This document shows positions 8,791 through 16,046 of a stretch of DNA of 64,000 nt, piece by piece (the first letter of the stretch is position 1; the number at the start of each line of letters is the position of its first letter). The notes beneath the pieces are model-generated. The model did not search any database. It had not been told where the DNA came from and saw only the letters and a list, made by a program, of their open reading frames with translations. The translations under genes were made by a program, and so were the position numbers. The stretch is from Saccharomycopsis malanga (taxonomy: Eukaryota > Ascomycota > Saccharomycetes > Ascoideales > Saccharomycopsidaceae), in contig CP025323.1 in the NCBI GenBank assembly GCA_004014935.1, positions 2,619,001 through 2,683,000 of the forward strand. Direction: 5' to 3'.

Positions 8791-11046
8791 TCAATATTTA
8801 CCCCATGATTCATTTTCAAGCTGAATGAATAAATCGAGTTTGTATTGTTCTGTTATTATTTTTTCGCATCTCTTCTTGATAATCGTAGAGTTTTCACCAT
8901 CAGCATATTGGATGTGAACGTAGCCTATTAATCCTGTTTTATCCTTCTTTGCCTCATCTTCATGATGATGTGAATGTGAATGGGAGTGTGAATGTGAGTG
9001 TGAGTGAGTGCTTCCACCTACTTCATCTTTCCAAACTTTGATTTTCGGAATGTCCAACACACCTGGGGTTTGATACAAGTCGTTTAACAAATCTTTTATC
9101 AAAGATTCAGGATCGTTATAATTGCCAAACTTCTCTCGCTGGTTTAAAACCAATAACAAGTTCATAAACGAGTTTTTTATCAAGGGTATTGAAGACAATA
9201 AGATGAGAATGATGATAAATAATGAAGAAAAAGGATCAAGGATTTTGAAAGTAGGGAAAAACTTGAGCAAAACTGTAGACACAATCACCCCTAATGAGCC
9301 CAAAGTATCTGCCAATATATGTAAAAAGATGCCATGATCGTTGTCAGAACTGCTGCTTGCACCACTTATGATGCCTGCGGCTACTCCTTTATTTGCATCG
9401 CCACCAAGACTAGTAAGAGGATGCAACGTTTGATCATCGTAAAACTCATACATGCAATTGGTATTTTCGTCATGAGTGTGGTCGTGAGCAGCAGGCTCCG
9501 AACTACCTAATAAACCTTTTAAAGAGTGACTGTGGCCATGACCTGAGTCATCATCTCCATCATCATCATGGCCATGGTTGAAAGCAAAAATTCCCACCAA
9601 GTTCACTAATAATCCAAGAGTACTGACAACCAAAAGTTCATTAATGTTTCTCAAAGAAATAGGGTTCAAGATACGGTCGATAGATTGGAAGAATATGTCT
9701 TGAACAATAGATAACAACAAAATACCATTGACGAAGGCAGCCAAGGTTTCGATTCTCGCCAATCCAAAAGGATATTTTGATGTGATAGTAGATGATGTTA
9801 TGTTTGTCCTAGCCTGGAGATGGGAACTCACCGATGTAGCAGTATGATCATCAGTATGGGAATGGGAATGGGTGTCATGATGATCAGCGCAGGCATCATT
9901 ATAAAAGATGGAGTTTATTCTTTTTGAAATGAGTTTTGCAAACAATCCAATTGCCAATGATGAACAATCTAATAACATGTGTAGCGAATCAGAGAAAAGA
10001 CCAAGAGATTTGGATCTGAAGGAATAAACCATTTGAACAAACATAAAAGTGAAGTTTAATAGCAAGAAACGAAAGATACTTTTGGTTTCTTTGCTCTCAT
10101 AAAGTTGTTTTACAAAAGCAAAGATTGAGCTGGAATCAGATAACATTGCTTTGAATTGATGCGTGTCGTCAGTGGTGTCACTTAAAAAGGGAAACAAATA
10201 ACTTATAAAATTGTGTAGTGGATGTTCGTTGGATGATATGTTTTCATCATAAGTATCAGAATGTTCATGAGAATGTTTATGACCAGTATTGTGAGAATGT
10301 TCATGAGAATGTTTATGACCAGTATTGTGAGAATGTTCATGAGAATGTTCATGAGAATGTTCATGAGAATGTTCATGATTATGATTGTGAAAATGTTCAT
10401 GAGATTGGCCATTTATTTCAGACAATACGTTATCATGGGATTCTTTTTCTTTACTGGAGCCAGCTCCAAAGGAAAAATCACCTGAATATTCAAAATCGCT
10501 ATCGTTAGCATAGTTGGGCAATACTCTCGATGGTACACGTCTTTTGTGACCTGGATGGTTCAACTGTGGTGAAATAATCGAATCTGGTGAAATAGGACTA
10601 TCCATAGTAACAGTGGGCACATTGATAATGTTGTCAACTATTCCATGGGAATGCTTTTCAGTATCATCTTCTTCAAGGTTGATATTATGTGTATGTTCAA
10701 GATGACCAATATGTGAATGGTTATGATTCTCTTCATTTGTATGTGAATGTTCGTTATCAATATGACCATGGTGGTTATCTTTACTCTGTTCATTTCCTCC
10801 CACTGAGTTGAATAACAAATTGCCTGGCAAACTGTTGGAATGTCCATGTACTACGCTGCCGTGCTGTCCGCCTAATCCCTCATCATCTGCTCTGTCATTA
10901 AATGGGCTCACCATATTGAACACCGGCGACACTTCTTCTTTTTCCTCTATAGGACTGATCATTGTTTTAGAGTCCTGCTCGTTCTCAAGGTCGAACTTTG
11001 TCCGCAAAAGCGGCATTGCAATCTTCTTTGATGGCCCTGGTGGCAT
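8791..11046 (-). CDS. MSC2: Cation diffusion facilitator, Msc2/ZnT5-7-like zinc transporter
   Basis: A 751-residue CDF zinc transporter of the early secretory pathway (ER/Golgi). The first ~270 residues are polar and His-rich. The transmembrane core begins at about residue 330. SDSLHMLLD at about 355 and FLHILADTLGS at about 575 supply the paired His/Asp metal ligands, so this is the metal-binding Msc2/ZnT5-7 type rather than the inactive Zrg17 partner. NLVGIFAFNHGH precedes a His-rich cytosolic loop, and a further His-rich loop (HSHSHSH) lies near residue 700. S. cerevisiae Msc2 has extra N-terminal membrane segments; here that region is replaced by a soluble His-rich arm. The start is the ATG at 11046; the frame extends further upstream without an ATG. 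Confidence 0.82.
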   Translation of the reverse strand: MPPGPSKKIAMPLLRTKFDLENEQDSKTMISPIEEKEEVSPVFNMVSPFNDRADDEGLGGQHGSVVHGHSNSLPGNLLFNSVGGNEQSKDNHHGHIDNEHSHTNEENHNHSHIGHLEHTHNINLEEDDTEKHSHGIVDNIINVPTVTMDSPISPDSIISPQLNHPGHKRRVPSRVLPNYANDSDFEYSGDFSFGAGSSKEKESHDNVLSEINGQSHEHFHNHNHEHSHEHSHEHSHEHSHNTGHKHSHEHSHNTGHKHSHEHSDTYDENISSNEHPLHNFISYLFPFLSDTTDDTHQFKAMLSDSSSIFAFVKQLYESKETKSIFRFLLLNFTFMFVQMVYSFRSKSLGLFSDSLHMLLDCSSLAIGLFAKLISKRINSIFYNDACADHHDTHSHSHTDDHTATSVSSHLQARTNITSSTITSKYPFGLARIETLAAFVNGILLLSIVQDIFFQSIDRILNPISLRNINELLVVSTLGLLVNLVGIFAFNHGHDDDGDDDSGHGHSHSLKGLLGSSEPAAHDHTHDENTNCMYEFYDDQTLHPLTSLGGDANKGVAAGIISGASSSSDNDHGIFLHILADTLGSLGVIVSTVLLKFFPTFKILDPFSSLFIIILILLSSIPLIKNSFMNLLLVLNQREKFGNYNDPESLIKDLLNDLYQTPGVLDIPKIKVWKDEVGGSTHSHSHSHSHSHSHHHEDEAKKDKTGLIGYVHIQYADGENSTIIKKRCEKIITEQYKLDLFIQLENESWGKY
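10259..10376 (-). repeat. 12-bp and 36-bp coding repeats (His-rich arm of MSC2)
   Basis: Near-perfect tandem repeats inside MSC2. A 12-bp unit (encoding HSHE) runs several times, followed by two 36-bp units (encoding HNTGHKHSHEHS). The low divergence between units suggests recent expansion, and copy number is likely to vary between strains. Confidence 0.85.
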
Positions 11047-11227
11047 TATCAAGCACTTTTCTCGTATTTCATAAAACAAAACACCCGTTTTGTTAAATCT
11101 TAAATAGTCATCTACTCTTTCAGTACTTACTATAAGCTTGAAATTCAGCTTTTCCCGTATGGTTATGCAGCACCGGCGATATTATTACTATAATATAGTG
11201 CCTGCCTTTACTTATTCATTAATCATA

Positions 11228-11570
11228 ATATCTTATATTTCGAGCCCAGTAAATATCAGTTTATAATATATGCGCAATGTGTAAAGGTATTTGTGAAGCC
11301 CAATAATGTCATCGTAATCTGATTATAATCTGATCATAATATTATTAAAATCTGATCAAAATCTTATATATCGTAATCTTCTCACCAATTGGTTGAAAGT
11401 AAGAACTAAACTTTGGTGTAGGTCATGTTTCAGTTGCACTTGCTCGTGAAATCATGTTCAGCATCGTAAAACGCAGCAAGTAAAAAGTGCTCTTGTGGGG
11501 AATTAATCCTTTGAGCCTGTTAGGTCTTTTTCTCTTCTCCAAGAGTACTAGCACTGAGCCATCCGGCCTT
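11228..11570 (-). mobile_element. SINE-like repeat, near full-length
   Basis: A minus-strand copy with both ends. On the minus strand the head has a CTCAGTGCTAGTA-like A-box region and a degenerate B box. The body passes through a TGAAACATGACC block, and the 3' end reads TACTGGGCTCGAAATATAAG followed by ATATTATGATT. The body contains extra ATCTGATTATA-like repeats relative to other copies. It lies between MSC2 and TRM82, upstream of MSC2. Confidence 0.72.
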
Positions 11571-11931
11571 GTTCATCAATACTACAATAGAAAATAATTA
11601 CAAAGGAATGTATTCAAGTATACAAAATGCCATAAATAAAAGTTCAAATGCATTGAACAAAAAAAAAAAAATCAGTAAAAGAGAGAATAAGAAATAGAAA
11701 GGCCTAAAATATAACTCTTTCAGCTCCATAAAAGAGCTGAATGAAGCAAAAGGAGGAGCAACAAGATGTAAAATGCAAACTATGCTGAACATTGTACTGG
11801 ATTAAACATTTTAAAAAATGCTAACCTGAGACCCAAAGTAAAAATGTGATGAATTATAAAACTATACTATGTATAATGCTACAATGGTGAATAATCAGAT
11901 ATACTATTGTACATTATGAAAAGACGCTGTT
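11571..11931. other. Intergenic region, SINE to TRM82
   Basis: About 360 bp, AT-rich, containing an A13 homopolymer near 11660. It is the 3' flank of TRM82. No gene seen. Confidence 0.4.
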
Positions 11932-13470
11932 TTAATGTTCGCTACGTTTACGGAGCTGGCCAATGGTGTACAATGGGTAGGTTTCTTTAGTGTCGGTGAT
12001 TTCGGCGGAACTGTTTGAGGCAATTTTCTCAGTAACATCAGAATTTGCTAATTCAGTTTCCATGATACTGGCCAGTTTAATTATATCATCTGTATCGCTG
12101 TTGGTAGTATCTACAGCGTAGTATAATGTTTTGTTTACATCGTCGATAGCGAGAGAAGTGATTGGACGGTCGTTTTCTTCTTTAATTAACAGTTCAAACT
12201 CAATGTATTTGTCTTGATCCGCAGAAGGTTCAGTGCAAATAAATTTGAATACTAAAATCACACTTGTTTGTTCTACCAAAACAAAGACTTTTTTTGTTAC
12301 ACTGCTCACGACAATGTTGGACACAGCAAACTCTTTCTTTGTCTTATCATCCTCTGTTTTGATCCACCGCAAAGGAATCAAATGTTTATCTGTCAAATAT
12401 GACTCTATAATCTTTTTGATACTGACGGTTTGAAGCGGTCTATCGCCATTCACCCAATCCCATAAGGCAAGAAACTCATCACCGCCGCCGCTGATAAGCA
12501 AATTACGGTTGAATTCAGGAATCACCATTCCGGAAATAAACTCCTTATGTCCAAACAACCACTTGTCAATGACATATGATGCAGGGAAATTGGACACCCG
12601 GATGTGCTCGTCACGGTCTGCAGTAAGGATTTTCTCCTTATTCTTGTCGTCGGTGGCCATTAAAACATCTGTCAACATCGACACATGTCCTAAAATTGGG
12701 GTAGCAAGTCTTACACCTTCGTGTTTTCCGTTGTCTGCGTCAAGTGGATCAGTAAGGTCTGTGATCACCGGGCCATTGATGTCTATGACGTAGACATCGC
12801 CAAACTTGTCGCCCAATATCAATTGTTTTTCGTCCTTTGAAACTGCTACAGAGCTTGGTCTCTTTGGAAATGGTTGTCTTTTCACCAAATTGAGCAAGCG
12901 AACGTCTTTATTGCGCAATGCCTCGTATTTGAGCTCAAACACAATGGCTGCCTTATCGGAGTTGGTCGTTACTACAAGATACTTTTCGCTAGGACTCAAG
13001 TACAAGTTGCGGACATCATTGTACAATTGTGGGGCTCCTGGTCCTGGAGTAGGGATCTTTGGGATTTTAGGAGCCTTTTTAGGTTTATTCAATTTTTGTT
13101 TTTTCTTCTGAGGTGCTGCTGATTCCTCTTTATTAGGGTTTTTCAACTCTATTGGCTCCACACTACTGCCAGTTTCAGATACTGTTTCTGGACCAGGGCT
13201 AGGAGCAACAGCATTCAATTCCTCTTTGATGACTTTGTCCTTTATCTCCTTTTCATTGATACTCTGTTTCTCATGCTCAGCAGCAGCCTTGCGTTCAGCA
13301 ATAATTTTTCCAAACTTTTGTTTGATAGTAAAATCTGGACCTAATTCATCAATAAACTGATCTAAAAGCAGCCCACTTTGCAAGTCAAATGCTTCTACGG
13401 TGTTTTTTACAAGCGCAAACAACACAGTGCCCTTTTTGTTCACCAATATCTGGGAAAATGGATGCTTCAT
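11932..13470 (-). CDS. TRM82: Trm82, non-catalytic subunit of tRNA m7G46 methyltransferase
   Basis: A 512-residue WD-repeat protein that should stabilise Trm8 for 7-methylguanosine formation at position 46 of tRNA. The N-terminal HPFSQILVNKKGTVLFALVK stretch, the DRDEHIRVSNFP and FGHKEFISG blocks, and ISGGGDEFLALWDWVNG at about 320-335 are characteristic of the family. A low-complexity Lys/Pro-rich insert (about residues 105-150) makes it longer than the S. cerevisiae protein (444). The ATG at 13470 fits the family N-terminus. It is divergent from the BTB gene across about 205 bp. Confidence 0.9.
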   Translation of the reverse strand: MKHPFSQILVNKKGTVLFALVKNTVEAFDLQSGLLLDQFIDELGPDFTIKQKFGKIIAERKAAAEHEKQSINEKEIKDKVIKEELNAVAPSPGPETVSETGSSVEPIELKNPNKEESAAPQKKKQKLNKPKKAPKIPKIPTPGPGAPQLYNDVRNLYLSPSEKYLVVTTNSDKAAIVFELKYEALRNKDVRLLNLVKRQPFPKRPSSVAVSKDEKQLILGDKFGDVYVIDINGPVITDLTDPLDADNGKHEGVRLATPILGHVSMLTDVLMATDDKNKEKILTADRDEHIRVSNFPASYVIDKWLFGHKEFISGMVIPEFNRNLLISGGGDEFLALWDWVNGDRPLQTVSIKKIIESYLTDKHLIPLRWIKTEDDKTKKEFAVSNIVVSSVTKKVFVLVEQTSVILVFKFICTEPSADQDKYIEFELLIKEENDRPITSLAIDDVNKTLYYAVDTTNSDTDDIIKLASIMETELANSDVTEKIASNSSAEITDTKETYPLYTIGQLRKRSEH

Positions 13471-13675
13471 AGTATATATTCTACCGTTTCACATTTTTTC
13501 AAGTTATTTGTATTGCATACACTATGAGAGCTCATCGGAAACTGAAATATTTTTTTTCCACCAATGAGCCAGTGCACTTAACCCTGATCAATATATAGGG
13601 ATATGTTAGGAGTAAGAGGAAGAAGAAAGGATAAGCGAATGGATGGTAAGATAGATTGTAGGTGTGAGAATTGAG
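13471..13675. promoter_or_regulatory. Shared divergent promoter, TRM82 / BTB gene
   Basis: The two start codons are about 205 bp apart on opposite strands, so both promoters must lie here or overlap the other gene. A TATATA stretch lies at about 13592. No specific factor site was identified with confidence. Confidence 0.45.
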
Positions 13676-15019
13676 ATGAATCCTGATATCAATGAGTTTG
13701 AGGGTGAGATGCACTCGGAGTTTGTGCCGAAAATCCCCCAGGTTCTTCCAATGGAGAAGATGTATAGTGTGCAAGTAGGCAACAAATGTTACAAGATCAG
13801 TGGAGCGTCGTTGTCGTCGGATTCTCCTTCGTATTTCACAAGTTATTTCAGCAAGCCTGAAAATGCAGAGAAAACGCTTTTTATTGACCGGTCGCCGGTG
13901 GTTTTTGAAAAAATTATCCTCCATTTGCAAGGATATCTCATTGAGATCCAGACTCCCATGGAATTTGTTTATACCTTTTCAGACGCATTCTACTACAATT
14001 TGCCACATTTGAAAGAGCAGCTCTATCTGTCCAACATCTTTGCTGATATTGGAAACACTGCCTTCAAATTCTCTCGTAAGCTTATCACTACCAAAGGTAA
14101 CACCCCAAACTTCTTCACCATAGCATATCAAGCAATTTTCAGAGATCCCACCACCTTAATTTCTGACATGGCTCTTCTCAGACCACCGCCACAGGCCCCC
14201 ATTGTGCTTGTGGACCGCTGTCCCAAAGTCTTTAGCATCATTTTGTCATATCTCCAAGGCTACGAGATCGACATTGGAAGCAAGACCATGAGAGAAAAAG
14301 TCATCAAAGAATGCCACTATTACCGCTTTCTAGAACTCGAGCAGCGGCTTATTGCTCATAGAATCATGCTCAACCCTTTCACATTGCAGGAGGAAATTGT
14401 CATAGCATTGGAACACGTTAAAAGCAAAGGTCTTTCATTATACTCTGAAGCCACAAATATTTGCGCCATGGATAACCAAACCTCCGGAGACTTGTTCAAC
14501 AAGACCCCTGATATTGATGGGTCCCTTCGCATACTTTGCGGCCCAACGTTTTTGAAATACGCTCGTCCACATGCCGATTCCTCTCCCAGAGTCTTGGTAT
14601 TGCAAATCACTGGCAGTGAAACTTTTCTCATCTTTGACAAAGAGTCTCAGAAAGTAGATGTAAAGTTTGTCAATAAAACAGCAGAGAAACTCCGCTCACT
14701 TCTTGTAACTTTTGTTAAAAATGCCTCGACCATAGACAGCTTCAGGCATCAGCATAACGAAAGCCCAGAGATTGCAACATCGTTGACAATAGACGCATTG
14801 GTAGACAATAACACTTTTTTGAAATTGAACGACGTTACCATGAAGGAAAACTGGATATCCGGTATCTTCAGCCAACAGCCCACTACAGCTCTTCCCTTAA
14901 CCGTTCTCAAATCCCAGTGGAAGTTGCAAGTAGAGCCTCAAGGTTTCAAATTGCTTGCGACGAAACTCGAAGCTGTGACAAATCAGTTGAACTGGAACAG
15001 GCAGATTGATTTTTTGTAA
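13676..15019 (+). CDS. Double BTB/POZ-domain protein (YLR108C/YDR132C-like)
   Basis: A 447-residue protein with two KCTD-like BTB/T1 folds. The first is at about residues 25-120 (YSVQVGNKCYKISGASLSSD, then FIDRSPVVFEKIILHLQGY) and the second at about 130-225 (VLVDRCPKVFSIILSYLQGY). The repeated 'LQGYxI' block marks the family represented in S. cerevisiae by the paralogues YLR108C and YDR132C. The in-frame extension upstream contains GTG but no ATG; ATG at 13676 is the chosen start. Biochemical role is unknown. Confidence 0.78.
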   Translation: MNPDINEFEGEMHSEFVPKIPQVLPMEKMYSVQVGNKCYKISGASLSSDSPSYFTSYFSKPENAEKTLFIDRSPVVFEKIILHLQGYLIEIQTPMEFVYTFSDAFYYNLPHLKEQLYLSNIFADIGNTAFKFSRKLITTKGNTPNFFTIAYQAIFRDPTTLISDMALLRPPPQAPIVLVDRCPKVFSIILSYLQGYEIDIGSKTMREKVIKECHYYRFLELEQRLIAHRIMLNPFTLQEEIVIALEHVKSKGLSLYSEATNICAMDNQTSGDLFNKTPDIDGSLRILCGPTFLKYARPHADSSPRVLVLQITGSETFLIFDKESQKVDVKFVNKTAEKLRSLLVTFVKNASTIDSFRHQHNESPEIATSLTIDALVDNNTFLKLNDVTMKENWISGIFSQQPTTALPLTVLKSQWKLQVEPQGFKLLATKLEAVTNQLNWNRQIDFL

Positions 15020-15767
15020 TCTAAAATTTTTGGTAGGTTTTAATAAAGATTAATTGGATTAAAGCTTGATGTAGTTTGCCGAAGGTATTCATTTGTGACT
15101 TTGTCTGATACTGTAAAATAGTCAAATTTTCGAACATGAATGGTGCTGGAGAAATTTGACAAGGCATTATAGGTTGAAAGATTTAACGTTTAAAAGGAGA
15201 GAAGTTGCCCCTTGGCAATCACTAACCTGGGGATTCAACTCTGAAAAATACATATAGCTTTAAAATGTCACTGCATTGGAATACAGAGCCTCTTGAACAG
15301 GTATTAATTGATCAATAGCACTACACACACTGTAAGGTGATGATGCTGCGGTGCACATTAGTAATAAATCAAGTATATAAAAGCACAATTTGAGAGTTTG
15401 ACCATTTGATTCACAAAAATATGACCAGGATAGCTCTGTGAAAAGAGAATATAACCTAACAGGAGGATCCCGAGTTCGGCTGTAACTGAAAACGACATTT
15501 ACATTGTTGTATTTGGTACACGATCTTTAACGAAGTCTAGTTCCTACTAACCGACTCATCTGGTGTTACTGATTGTGATGAACGACCATGAACAAGGGTT
15601 TTCCCAAATTTTACCAAGACCTTTCAAACACAGGACAAATACGGAACAGTTTTGTATTAGGCTTACTATAAGAGTTATAATTATTATTCATTACTCAATA
15701 GGCAAGAAAGATGATAAAAGCCAGAGCAATGACAAAGTTTTACTAGGTTTGAAATATATGAATTGCT
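15020..15767. other. Intergenic region with a possible worn SINE head
   Basis: About 750 bp without a supported gene. On the plus strand, 15421-15475 resembles the tRNA-like head of the SINE: AAGAGAAT, then ACCTAACAGGA, then a GAGTTCGGCT block in the B-box position. Similarity is partial and there is no body or tail, so it may be an old relic or chance. Confidence 0.3.
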
Positions 15768-15924
15768 ATTATAAATCTCCAAAGCAAAAAATATTATTAT
15801 AAATATCCAAAGTAACTAATAGTATAAAAGACTATCATTATTATAAATCTCCAAAGCAAAGGATATTATTATAAATATCCAAAGTAACTAATAGTATAAA
15901 AGACTATCATTATTATAAATCTCC
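15768..15924 (+). repeat. 72-bp tandem repeat upstream of RRN5
   Basis: Two nearly identical 72-bp units begin at 15768 and 15840, with a third partial unit from 15912. Each begins ATTATAAATCTCCAAAGCAA. Within each unit the ATTATAAATMTCCAAAG motif itself occurs twice. The array ends about 120 bp upstream of the RRN5 start codon and therefore lies in its promoter. Confidence 0.9.
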
Positions 15925-16046
15925 TTAATTACTCCCGTCTCATCACTTTTTCCGTACTTGATTTTCATATATTTGAATTTCCGCACCTTGAATTTTTTCA
16001 AACTCAATATACACCAGAAGAGGTGTCAATGAGCAGCTAAGCAGGA

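Noticed and set aside
10218-10508. Plus-strand frames of 74-96 codons with Met/Phe or Glu-Asn-Val-His repeats
   Set aside because: They are antisense readings of the His-rich repeats in MSC2.
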